Shown piece by piece: positions 18,355-26,705 of a stretch of 64,000 nt of DNA (within the stretch, counting starts at the first letter, position 1; every line of letters begins with the position of its first letter). The notes under the pieces are model-generated. The model ran no database searches. It was not told where the DNA came from and saw only the letters and a list, made by a program, of their open reading frames with translations. The translations under genes were made by a program, and so were the position numbers. Source of the stretch: Syntrophus aciditrophicus SB (GTDB taxonomy: Bacteria > Desulfobacterota > Syntrophia > Syntrophales > Syntrophaceae); the NCBI RefSeq assembly GCF_000013405.1, contig NC_007759.1, positions 1-64,000 of the forward strand. Direction: 5' to 3'.

Positions 18355-20712
18355 CTATGATCCCGCCTGTTTCAGCGTGATCGTGATCGTCAGGGCAGCT
18401 TTTCTGCCGTCTCCTGTGGCGGGAAATCGCCACTTTTTCACCCGGTCCACGACACATGACTTCAGGGAGACGCTTTTCAGCTTGCCGGAAGGTTCCGCGA
18501 CCTCTCTGACCGTGCCGTCCGGGTTGAGAATCAGCTTCAGGAGCAGTTTTTCCGGCAGCGGCTTTCCCGCAAAACAGGGCTTCAGTTCGGAGAGATGCGC
18601 CTGGACTGTTTTCTCGATGCTTTCTTTCACCAGACTCCCGGAAACGACGATTTTTTCCAGATTCAGGGAGACCTCGGTTGTCCCGGCTTCTTTCTTCCCG
18701 TCTTTTTCCCGTTTCGGCTCCTTCCGGAGGGACTGGTCGTAAACGGCCCTGCCGGATTCTTCCATGACAGGCGCCGCCATCGAGGGCATAAGCATGGCTT
18801 TGGTGCTCATTCCACCCACGGCATAGTCCGAAACCCCTTCAGGAAGGGGAAGCGGCTGTTTGACCGTGGTGGGTTTGCCGTCGGTGCGGACCTCGATGTC
18901 CACCGCCACAAAGGAGGTATACGCCGTTAACAGGTTATAGGTCAATCCCAGATTCGTCACTTCCTGAATCCGCTGATCATCCGAGTGGAGTCGGTTGTAA
19001 TCGGAAAGGATCGCGATCCGGTGCCGCGCCCAGAGATAACGCAGAGCCGCGTTGCCCGGCAGCGGAGAGGCGTTCGCCACGGAAAGAGTCTCGCTGTAGG
19101 GGCCCTTGCCGGAAATTCCGTTCAGGGTCACGGTGCCCCGGGCTTTTCCCCGCCACTTGCCGAACAGAATGACGGGTCGTTCGGCCAGTACGTCAGGGAT
19201 AGAAAGGGGCTCCATATCGTAGGCGGAAAATCCCTTGAAGTCCACCTTCACCCGGGTCAGGACCGGGGCGGCGATCATCCGGCGAAAACGGTCCGCTCTG
19301 GCGTCCGCCGCTTCAGGCTTTTCGATAATCAGGGGCTCTCCCATGCCGACGCGGGCCATCCCCTCGATGAGATGACGGTTTACGCTCGTCCCGATTCCGA
19401 AGGCGAACATGTTGGCATTTCCCAGGTTTTTCCGGATCAGATCGAACACCTCTTCCTCTACGGTGACATAACCGTCCGTGACGATGACGACCGTCCGTGA
19501 ATCGTTTTCCCGCTTCTTGAGGGAAAGGGCGCGTTTCAATGCAGGCAGGATTTCCGTTCCGCCGCCACCTCGCTGCTGCTCAATGACCGAGATCGCCTTC
19601 CGGACATTTTCCGGGGTGGCGGGCAGGGATTCCTCAGACATCAGGGATGAGCCCCCGGAGAAGAGCAGGACGTTGAAGCGGTCCGTGGGACGCAGACTGC
19701 CGATCAGGTTGGCCAGCAGTTTCTTTGAGATGTCCAGGGGAAACCCGTGCATCGATCCCGACACATCGACGATGAAAATATATTCGCGGCCGGGGATCTC
19801 CCCCTGAGTGATCCGCCGGGGAGGCTGCATCATCAGGAGAAAGAAGTTTTCTTTCCCGCCTTCGCAGAGCAGAAGGCCTGACTGAATTTTGTCGCCGTCA
19901 AGACGGTAACGGAGGATGTAATCACGGTTTCCGCCCGATTTTTCCGCCGGATCGAGCATAACCCGGGCTTGGGCGGGACCTTGAAAACTTGTCTTCACCT
20001 TGTGAGAGGGGCTGGAGAGGTCACGGACAGGCAGACCGGTTGCCAGATTGACCTGGATGTCGAAAGCATAGGACGGGGATTCTCCTGAATGAAGGTAGGG
20101 ATTTGCGCTCCATTGTTCCGAAGGGGGGGCCTGCTCCGCCGGCGTGTTGGAGTAGCGGGGGCCGACGACGGTGGGATACACGAATTCGTACACGCGGTCT
20201 TCCGGCACGAGCAGTTCCGTGTATTTCAATTCCACAACGATCTCATCCCCGGGAAGGATGTTGGCCACGTTCATCTGGAAGACGTTGGGCCGCTGCTGTT
20301 CCAGAAGCGAGGCACTCCGTCCCTCGTCCCGGGCCTGTTCGTAATCACGGCGCGCTTCTTCACGCTTCTTGATTTTCGCCTCGATGACCCGCTTGCCGAT
20401 GGTCATCTTCATGCCGTAAACGGCGGCCCGTGTGGAGGCAGGAAAGACATAGATCGCCTCCAGCGGCTTTTGGCCTTCGTTGCGGTAGCGCTGGGTGACC
20501 CGCACATCGGCGATCACCCCGGAGATGTTCACCGCAGCGGAAGTGGCTTTCAAGGGAAGCCGGTCCACGGAAGGGTCATCACTTTTCACAAGAAAATAGG
20601 GAGACAGTGTCCGGTCTCCCGCTGATTCGTCCGGCTGCGACTGGGCGGCATTCCAGGAAAACATGCCGACCAGCACAATCAGGACGGCCAACAGGGTGCT
20701 CAATCTTTTCAT
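18355..20712 (-). CDS. VIT and von Willebrand factor A domain protein with TonB/AgmX-like C-terminus
   Basis: This 785-residue exported protein starts with a signal peptide (MKRLSTLLAVLIVLVGMFSW). A VIT domain (about 40-165) includes the YRNEGQKPLEAIYVFP stretch. A VWA domain (about 305-480) has the metal-ion-dependent adhesion site FIVDVSGSMHG. The last 90 residues (LKPCFAGKPLPEKL through WRFPATGDG) resemble the TonB-like AgmX/PglI C-terminal domain. VIT/VWA proteins occur at cell surfaces; their exact function is unknown. Next to an ECF sigma/anti-sigma pair, it may be an envelope stress effector or signal protein. A hairpin terminator follows. Confidence 0.85.
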   Translation of the reverse strand: MKRLSTLLAVLIVLVGMFSWNAAQSQPDESAGDRTLSPYFLVKSDDPSVDRLPLKATSAAVNISGVIADVRVTQRYRNEGQKPLEAIYVFPASTRAAVYGMKMTIGKRVIEAKIKKREEARRDYEQARDEGRSASLLEQQRPNVFQMNVANILPGDEIVVELKYTELLVPEDRVYEFVYPTVVGPRYSNTPAEQAPPSEQWSANPYLHSGESPSYAFDIQVNLATGLPVRDLSSPSHKVKTSFQGPAQARVMLDPAEKSGGNRDYILRYRLDGDKIQSGLLLCEGGKENFFLLMMQPPRRITQGEIPGREYIFIVDVSGSMHGFPLDISKKLLANLIGSLRPTDRFNVLLFSGGSSLMSEESLPATPENVRKAISVIEQQRGGGGTEILPALKRALSLKKRENDSRTVVIVTDGYVTVEEEVFDLIRKNLGNANMFAFGIGTSVNRHLIEGMARVGMGEPLIIEKPEAADARADRFRRMIAAPVLTRVKVDFKGFSAYDMEPLSIPDVLAERPVILFGKWRGKARGTVTLNGISGKGPYSETLSVANASPLPGNAALRYLWARHRIAILSDYNRLHSDDQRIQEVTNLGLTYNLLTAYTSFVAVDIEVRTDGKPTTVKQPLPLPEGVSDYAVGGMSTKAMLMPSMAAPVMEESGRAVYDQSLRKEPKREKDGKKEAGTTEVSLNLEKIVVSGSLVKESIEKTVQAHLSELKPCFAGKPLPEKLLLKLILNPDGTVREVAEPSGKLKSVSLKSCVVDRVKKWRFPATGDGRKAALTITITLKQAGS

Positions 20713-21042
20713 GACGTCCTCCTTTGATGCGTTAAAATGCGTTATTAATCCGATAATAACTTAGACAATGAAGGTTCCCGAAAAGTTCCCGAAAAAAACA
20801 GGGCGGGGGCTTTACCCTTGTTTTCTCGATATTTCATGCATATAGGGCGATATCGTATTGACGGCGCGGAGAAATGCGGGTATTTTTCCGGACGTGTTGG
20901 GGAATTTTTCCGGTCTTGTGCAAAAATTGCATCAGCTCCATGAGTAACGCTTTTTTTCCCGGAACGACAAGCGCTGATCTTTTCCTTTGCGGAACAAACT
21001 TCCGCAAATCAGAATGCATCGCATTCCCCTCATAATGGAGTA
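20713..21042. other. Intergenic region between divergent genes, with a short tandem repeat
   Basis: No gene is evident. It should hold the promoters of the VIT/VWA gene (minus) and the hydrolase gene (plus). A tandem GTTCCCGAAAA repeat starts near 20771. Minus-strand frames here read through low-complexity Arg/Pro-rich sequence and look like shadows. Confidence 0.4.
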
Positions 21043-21930
21043 ATGGCCTTGAAGTTATATCGATTAAGAAAGATGAAACTGTTCGGTCTGCCGCTCCTGC
21101 CCGACAGACTGCCCCTTTTTTTCCTGCGTCTGTCGGCGATCCTGCTGCTTCCCGCTGGTTTCCTCTATTCTTATCAGCACAAACTGCTCCATCACCCCGA
21201 GTACGTCTCCAGGAGTGAACTTTCCGAACAACTGGCAAGCAAAAACTTGCAGGCCTGGCCTTCCCTGGATACCTACCGGGGCATTCTGGCAGACTTTGAT
21301 TCCATCTCATCTGTTCCGGCGAAAGGAACGGTCGTTCTGTTTCACGGAAACTCCGGATCGGCGATCAGCCGGACCAACTTTGCGGATCATTTGCGGGTGC
21401 TGGGCTACCGGACAATCCTGCTGGAATATCCCGGATACGGGGCGCGGAAAGGGGGGCTCGATGAGGAAACTCTGATCGCCGACGGAGCGGAATCGGTAAA
21501 GCGGGCTATTCAGCAATTTGGAAAACCGGTCTACATCATGGGGGAATCGCTGGGCTGTGGTGTTGCCGCCGGCGTAATTTCCCGGGTGGCCGGACAGGTG
21601 AGCGGCGCCCTCCTGATCACGCCCTGGGACAACCTGCCCAATGTCGCTCAGTTTACTTACTGGTATCTGCCTGCAAAATTATTGACGCGGGAAACCTATG
21701 ACAGCATCGCCAACCTTAAATCCTTTGCCGGCCCCCTGGTGGTTGTGATGTCGGAAAAGGATGAAATCGTCCCGACAACGTCCACTTTGAACCTGTACCG
21801 TTCCTTTGCCGGTAAAAAGAAGCTCTATGTCATGCCCGGGGCGACGCATCGAAGCTGGTACGGACATACAGATCAGAAGTGGTGGAAAGAAACCCTGGCC
21901 TTTCTGGAATCCGGTTCAGAAACGCCCTGA
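21043..21930 (+). CDS. Alpha/beta hydrolase with N-terminal membrane anchor
   Basis: The 295-residue protein has a single N-terminal hydrophobic segment (about residues 22-44, FLRLSAILLLPAGFLYSY) and then an alpha/beta hydrolase fold. The nucleophile elbow is GESLG (Ser near residue 168). The oxyanion region HGNSGSAISR and a catalytic His in GATHRSWYG are also seen. It resembles the BEM46/ABHD13-like membrane-anchored serine hydrolases; the substrate is unknown. The start at ATG 21043 is preceded by GGAG; ATG 21073 is an alternative. The terminator at 21974-22003 separates it from the convergent gntR gene. Confidence 0.85.
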   Translation: MALKLYRLRKMKLFGLPLLPDRLPLFFLRLSAILLLPAGFLYSYQHKLLHHPEYVSRSELSEQLASKNLQAWPSLDTYRGILADFDSISSVPAKGTVVLFHGNSGSAISRTNFADHLRVLGYRTILLEYPGYGARKGGLDEETLIADGAESVKRAIQQFGKPVYIMGESLGCGVAAGVISRVAGQVSGALLITPWDNLPNVAQFTYWYLPAKLLTRETYDSIANLKSFAGPLVVVMSEKDEIVPTTSTLNLYRSFAGKKKLYVMPGATHRSWYGHTDQKWWKETLAFLESGSETP

Positions 21931-21973
21931 GCGACGGGATCGGCGTGTTGCGCTCCGTTGCAATCCCTGGCAC

Positions 21974-22003
21974 AAAAAAAGCAGGGCCATCTTCGACCCT
22001 GCT
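21974..22003. terminator. Bidirectional intrinsic terminator
   Basis: AGCAGGG (21980-21986) pairs with CCCTGCT (21997-22003). On the minus strand the stem is followed by a run of seven T, so it is a good terminator for the gntR gene; it also lies between convergent genes. Confidence 0.75.
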
Positions 22004-22063
22004 TCGATTGTAACACTCTTCATGTTTTACAGCTTAAATCCCTTTGCTGCACAAAGTCCTTCT

Positions 22064-22765
22064 TCAGAAATCCTTTCGTTCCTGCTCTGCCAGGATCTTC
22101 TTGATGCTGGTCATGACCTGGATTTTCACGTTGGTCAGATGGTTCTTGAGCACGGACTGCGCCCTTTCGAGGCTGCGCATCGCGACGGCGTCGTAGATCT
22201 CCTGATGTGCCTGATCAGTGGCTGACAGCGATGAAATGGGGAAGTAGTTGCCGCCGTACTTCAGGAACAGCATATCAAAGACATTTTCAAGGATGCGGAC
22301 CTGAGTGGTCTTGCCGGAAAGAGAGGCGAGGGTCATATGAAAGTCCCTGTTTTTGAACAGCCTTTCCTTAAGATAGGATTCTCTGTCCGCGGCGAGGTGG
22401 GCCTCCAGCGCCGCCTTGAGTTCATCGAGGCCATTCTTGTCGATCTTTTCTATGGCGGTGGGGACGAGGGACGGTTCGATCAGCTCCCTGATTTCGTAAA
22501 GTTCCTCCAGTTCTTTCAGGCTGAAAGGCGCCATGGAATAGCCGCGGCGCGGTTCATGCTGAACGAATCCCTGTAATTCCAGCCATTTCAAAGCCTGAAT
22601 GACAGGGGTTGGGCTGAGTTCGAGCTTTTCCGCCAGGTCTCTGTAGAGAATCCGCTGTCCGGGAACAAGTTCCTTGGTGTAAAGCATGTGCCTGATGCCC
22701 TGATAGGCGATCTGGGCACTGACTTCCGGTTGTTTTTTTATTTTTTTTTCTGTGTCTTTTTTCAT
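22064..22765 (-). CDS. GntR family transcriptional regulator (FCD subfamily)
   Basis: The 233-residue regulator has an N-terminal winged helix (about 20-80) with DLAEKLELSPTPVIQALKWL as the helix-turn-helix, and a C-terminal FCD ligand-binding domain (about 85-215), with EIRELIEPSLV and the metal-site-like His pattern (FHMTLAS and HQEIYDA). It lies divergent to sucC with a 194-base AT-rich gap, so it is a likely regulator of the sucCD operon, with a carboxylic acid as the probable inducer. This is inferred from position. Strong terminator after its stop. Confidence 0.9.
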   Translation of the reverse strand: MKKDTEKKIKKQPEVSAQIAYQGIRHMLYTKELVPGQRILYRDLAEKLELSPTPVIQALKWLELQGFVQHEPRRGYSMAPFSLKELEELYEIRELIEPSLVPTAIEKIDKNGLDELKAALEAHLAADRESYLKERLFKNRDFHMTLASLSGKTTQVRILENVFDMLFLKYGGNYFPISSLSATDQAHQEIYDAVAMRSLERAQSVLKNHLTNVKIQVMTSIKKILAEQERKDF

Positions 22766-22868
22766 GCGGGCATATCTATATTAATTAAATTTTATTTGCA
22801 ATCAGATTTTTGTTTTCAGTAAAAAATATAATTTATAAAAAATAGTGTTCAAAATGTGATTATTTCCA

Positions 22869-22897
22869 TTGACATATCAGCACAGCAATTTTATGTA
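22869..22897 (+). promoter_or_regulatory. Candidate promoter for sucC
   Basis: A perfect -35 TTGACA (22869-22874) is followed after 17 bases by -10 TATGTA (22892-22897), 63 bases before the sucC start. It sits between gntR and sucC, where a GntR operator would be expected, but no clear palindrome was found. Confidence 0.5.
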
Positions 22898-22959
22898 TGG
22901 CGCACCGTGCACCGAAGATGTTTTCCTGAATCACTATTTATTTAAAGGAATAAACCGCT

Positions 22960-24102
22960 ATGAGACTTCATGAATACGAGGCTTTGGATATTTTTGAACG
23001 GAACGGCATTCCCGTTCCCCGACGCGGTGTCGCCTCCACCATGCACGAAGCCCTTCGTGTGGCAGGCGAAATCGGGTATCCCGTTATACTGAAGGCCCAG
23101 GTCCTTGTCGGGGGCCGTGGCCTCGCCGGCGGAATCAAAACCGCTTCTTCGCCGGATGAGTTGAAGGAGGTCGCCGAAGCCCTGCTGTCCTCCGACGTCA
23201 AGGGACTGCCTGTCCTCAAGCTTCTTGTCTGCGAGAAGGTGGAGGTTGCCAAGGAACTCTACGTGGGCATTACAATCGATGGATATTCAGGCAAACCGGT
23301 TATCGTGGCGAGCACCGAAGGCGGCATGCTGATTGAAGAGACGGCGAGGACCTCGCCTGAAAAGATTGCCGCGATTCATGTCGACTCGTCCCTGGAATTT
23401 TACCCCTATCAGGCCCGTACCATGCTGGGGCGGCTCAGCGGCATCAATCAGCAGCTTCTCACTTCCTGGACGGATGTCATCGGCCAGCTGTACAACGTTG
23501 TGATGCGTTACGAGCCCCTGATCTGTGAAATCAATCCCCTGGTCGTCCTTCCCAACGGAGGACTGATCGCCGTCGATGCCGTGCTGGAGGTAGACGATTC
23601 GGCCATATCGCGGGTGCGTTTTCCCCTGCCGGATCGTGTCGAAAGGATCGAGAATCCGCTGGAACGCAGAGGGAGAGAGATCGGTGTCACCTACGTGGAC
23701 CTTGATGGGGATATCGGATTGATCTCTTCGGGCGCCGGACTGGGCATGGCCTCTACGGACATTATCGGCGAAAGAATGAAACCCGCCAACTTCCTGGAGA
23801 CGGGCGGCGGCATTACCGCGGACCTGCTCTATAAGTGCATGGAGCTCATCATGATGAAACCGGGACTCCGGGCCGTGTTCATCAATGTTTACGGCGGCAT
23901 CAATCCCATCCACGAAGGAGCTAAGGGCGTTGTGCGTTACATACAGGAGCACAATGTCAAGATACCCATTGTCGCCAAGGCACTCGGAAACCGTCAGGAG
24001 GAGACCTGGGAGATCTTCCGGTCCGCCGGGGTGCATGTCGTCACGGAAGCGGCAACTGAAAAAGCGATCGATCGCTTATATGAACTGGTAGGACGAGGTT
24101 AA
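22960..24102 (+). CDS. sucC: Succinate-CoA ligase (ADP-forming) beta subunit-like
   Basis: The beta subunit of succinyl-CoA synthetase binds nucleotide through an ATP-grasp fold and couples CoA-thioester cleavage to ATP formation. The 380-residue protein begins [20 protein letters not shown]. It has the glycine-rich loop [13 protein letters not shown], the metal/nucleotide region [10 protein letters not shown], and the C-terminal CoA ligase domain with [13 protein letters not shown] and INVYGGINP. Related malate-CoA and citrate-type ligases share this fold, so the acid used is not proved. A two-base gap leads to sucD. AAGGA lies 10 bases before the start. Confidence 0.88.
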   Translation: MRLHEYEALDIFERNGIPVPRRGVASTMHEALRVAGEIGYPVILKAQVLVGGRGLAGGIKTASSPDELKEVAEALLSSDVKGLPVLKLLVCEKVEVAKELYVGITIDGYSGKPVIVASTEGGMLIEETARTSPEKIAAIHVDSSLEFYPYQARTMLGRLSGINQQLLTSWTDVIGQLYNVVMRYEPLICEINPLVVLPNGGLIAVDAVLEVDDSAISRVRFPLPDRVERIENPLERRGREIGVTYVDLDGDIGLISSGAGLGMASTDIIGERMKPANFLETGGGITADLLYKCMELIMMKPGLRAVFINVYGGINPIHEGAKGVVRYIQEHNVKIPIVAKALGNRQEETWEIFRSAGVHVVTEAATEKAIDRLYELVGRG

Positions 24103-24104
24103 GC

Positions 24105-24978
24105 ATGAGCATACTGATGAACGATTCAACACGTGTTATCGTGCAGGGCATTACGGGCCGCATCGGAAAGGCGCAGGCCCACTGGATGCTTGAATACGGA
24201 ACAAAGGTCGTCGGCGGCGTCACGCCAGGCAAAGGCGGAACCACCGTCGAGGGTCTCCCTGTATTTAACAGCGTGCAGGAGGCCGTGAAAGAGACAGGGG
24301 CTAACGCTTCGGTATTTTTTGTCCCCGCTGCCTTTGTCCTTGACGCCTTCATGGAGACCATCGATGCTGGGATCAAACTCATTGTCATCGTGCCGGAGCA
24401 CATCCCTGTCCGGGATGTGATGAAGATGCGCAGCTATGCCATGGAAAACGGCGTCTTTGCCCTGGGGCCGACAACACCGGGGCATTCTTGTTCCGGGCAA
24501 AGGCAAGATGGGCATCATGCCGGCATCCATGTTCGCTCCGGGACGGGTCGGCATCATTTCCCGAAGCGGGACGCTCTCCTATGAATTCGCCGGAATTCTT
24601 TCGGAGAACAACGTGGGGCAGAGCACCGTTGTCGGCATGGGCGCGGATCCGGTCGTGCTGAGAAACCTTACGGATATTCTGGAACTCTTTGAGGAAGACG
24701 AAGGAACGGACGCGGTGATCGTGGTCGGAGAGGTCGGCGGGGAACAGGAAGAGAAGGCCGCCGGGTTCATCAAAAGGAGGATGACCAAGCCGGTGGCGGC
24801 CTACATCGCCGGACGTTATTCGCCGCAGGGAAAACGGATGGGCCATGCGGGCGCGATCGTGCGCGGCGCCTCGGGAACGGTTGCAGGCAAGCAGGAGGCG
24901 TTGAGAGACGCCGGAGTAACCATCCTCGACTCCCCCATCCATGTTGCCGATTGGGCCGTTAAACATAAATTGAGTTAG
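24105..24978 (+). pseudogene. sucD: Succinate-CoA ligase alpha subunit, broken by a single-base frameshift
   Basis: The N-terminal frame (24105 onward) encodes the CoA-binding domain ([29 protein letters not shown]) up to GPTTPG. The protein then continues one base over as [15 protein letters not shown] through [15 protein letters not shown] and the phospho-His region GHAGAIV to the end at 24978. The switch is in the GGGG run at 24479-24482: removing one G restores one frame with the expected PGILVPG sequence. Joined, it would be about 290 residues, the family length. Either the gene is inactive or there is a sequencing error in the G run. If real, the neighbouring SucC would lack its partner. 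Confidence 0.85.
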
Positions 24979-25343
24979 AGTTTCTCTGAAAAAAAATACG
25001 GCGAACATTTTTGCCGGTAGTCCGATAGATTAAAACCATCCTTTCCGTTTTTCGGATCGATAAGCTGCCTCACCTCCGCAGCCCTGGCAAAACCCCCTGG
25101 CCCCTTCACCAGCGACGGCCAGGGGGCCGCTATGGAATCATGTCGTTTTTCAGCCATTTCCTGCTGTGGTCTCCCGCCTGACGTATCATCTCGCATTCCG
25201 CTTCTGCCTTGAAAAATATAAGAGCCAGAGGGTTAATCAGTTTACCACGTGCCCGCTGACCAGGGTCGGGTCGTCCGGGCTTTCTGCTGCATGGCTTCCT
25301 TCCACGAAAAGTTGTATAAGTAAGAAAAAACAGGAGAAAAACC
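24979..25343. other. Intergenic region with a GC-rich hairpin
   Basis: CCCCCTGGCC (25093-25102) pairs with GGCCAGGGGG (25117-25126). It is probably a transcription stop after sucD, though the T run is on the minus-strand side. No gene is seen in the remainder. Confidence 0.5.
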
Positions 25344-25601
25344 GTGGACTGGAGGGAAGTGATCGGATTTATCGGCGGGTTTCTGACGACCATGGGAATG
25401 ATCCCTCAGGTATGGCGACTTTTCAGGATGAAGAGCGCCCACGAGATCAGCATCTCATTCAGTCTGCTGTTGAACACCGGTATTGCCTTCTGGCTGATCT
25501 ATGGAATTCTGCATGGACGGATCGCGTTGATCCTCTGGAACGGCATCGCGCTGATCCTGGGCCTGGCCATGTTCTATGCCAAGATGAAATGGGGCCGATA
25601 G
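25344..25601 (+). CDS. SemiSWEET-type small sugar transporter
   Basis: This 85-residue membrane protein has three transmembrane helices: about residues 5-25 with FIGGFLTTMGMIPQVWRLF, 38-57, and 62-80. The N-terminal helix with its conserved PQ pair, followed by KSAHEIS, fits SemiSWEET (PQ-loop/MtN3) proteins, which work as dimers to move sugars by facilitated diffusion. The substrate is unknown. The start is GTG 25344, with AGGAG upstream. It stands alone between sucD and the DUF533 gene. Confidence 0.88.
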   Translation: MDWREVIGFIGGFLTTMGMIPQVWRLFRMKSAHEISISFSLLLNTGIAFWLIYGILHGRIALILWNGIALILGLAMFYAKMKWGR

Positions 25602-25707
25602 GTCGTCACGCATCAGTCAGACCGTTTTCAGGATATTTTCCGGTATCATCTTGATATCATTAACGAATCAGGACGTTTTCAGGATAAACTGCTTCTGCAA
25701 ATATGGA

Positions 25708-25737
25708 TTGACAAGCAAAAAAGCCTTCACCTATACT
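25708..25737 (+). promoter_or_regulatory. Sigma-70 promoter for the DUF533 gene
   Basis: A perfect -35 TTGACA (25708-25713), an 18-base spacer and -10 TATACT (25732-25737), 89 bases before the start codon. Confidence 0.65.
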
Positions 25738-25826
25738 TCGTTAGAATAAGGAGATTTTTTTCATCGCTCAAACAGATCTGAAACGTAAACATTAATTTAA
25801 ACAACCAGACAACAGAGGGCAATGAC

Positions 25827-26654
25827 ATGAAGATCACGGAGCTTCTTGGAGCAATGGTGCAGGCCGGGATGGCGCCTTCGTCCAATGATCGGATGAAGAA
25901 TTCCCTGGGAGGCGGCAATGTGCTGGACAATCTGGCGGGAATGATGGGAGGTTCCACCAGGCAGCCAGGCGGTGGAGGACTCGGGGATATCCTGTCAGGC
26001 GTTCTGGGCGGTGGCAAAAGTGGCGGTGGCGGGATCGGAGATTTGCTTTCGAACATGCTGGGTGACGCGGGGAAAGAGATCGGCAGCAACAAAAATATTG
26101 CTATCGGCGGCTTGGGCGCGCTTATCGGTTCCCTGCTGGGCGGCGGTGGAAAATCCCTGGGCGGCGCTGTCGGCGGCGGCTTGATGGCCCTGCTTGGAAC
26201 ACTGGCTTTCAACGCCCTTAAAGGAAGCGGTCAATCAAAGCCTCAGCTTCCGGTCGGTCTGCTGGAGCCACAGACGGACGAAGAGCAGCAGGCGCTGGAG
26301 CAGACTTCTGAACTCGTCCTGAGAGCCATGATCAACGCCACCAAGGCGGATGGTGAAATCGACCAGGATGAAATCAACCGGATTGTGGGTAAATTCGAGG
26401 AAATCGGGGTTGACGAGGAAGGCCGGCGCTATGTCATGAATCAACTGCGGCAGCCGATGGAAACGGAAGAACTGATTGCCGCCGCGAAAGGACAGCCTGA
26501 ACTGGCCGTGCAGATTTACGCGGCTTCCCTGCTGGCCGTTGAAGTGGACACACAGGCGGAAAAAGATTACCTGGATCAACTCGCTGCCGGACTGGGTTTA
26601 ACGCCCCAGCTTACCGAACGCATTCAACAGATGATTGGGCTGCAGCAGGCATGA
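25827..26654 (+). CDS. DUF533/TerB-like protein with glycine-rich N-terminus
   Basis: The 275-residue protein resembles the DUF533 (YebE-like) family. The N-terminal half is very glycine-rich (for example GGGGLGDILSGVLGGG), followed by a Gly/Ala/Leu hydrophobic stretch (about 90-130, GALIGSLLGGG and GGLMALLGTLAF) that may sit in the membrane. The C-terminal half (about 155-275) is an all-helical TerB-like domain with the acidic motif MINATKADGEIDQDE, a likely metal site. Function is unknown; the E. coli relative YebE is an envelope-stress gene. Driven by its own promoter. Confidence 0.8.
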   Translation: MKITELLGAMVQAGMAPSSNDRMKNSLGGGNVLDNLAGMMGGSTRQPGGGGLGDILSGVLGGGKSGGGGIGDLLSNMLGDAGKEIGSNKNIAIGGLGALIGSLLGGGGKSLGGAVGGGLMALLGTLAFNALKGSGQSKPQLPVGLLEPQTDEEQQALEQTSELVLRAMINATKADGEIDQDEINRIVGKFEEIGVDEEGRRYVMNQLRQPMETEELIAAAKGQPELAVQIYAASLLAVEVDTQAEKDYLDQLAAGLGLTPQLTERIQQMIGLQQA

Positions 26655-26705
26655 AAACATCAAGGTGGATAAAACAGCGGCTGTTTCCGGTTGCAGGCAG
26701 CGGTA

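Noticed and set aside
20834-21310. A 158-residue minus-strand frame over the hydrolase start
   Set aside because: It overlaps the clear hydrolase gene, and its sequence is low-complexity Arg/Pro/Gly without a ribosome site.
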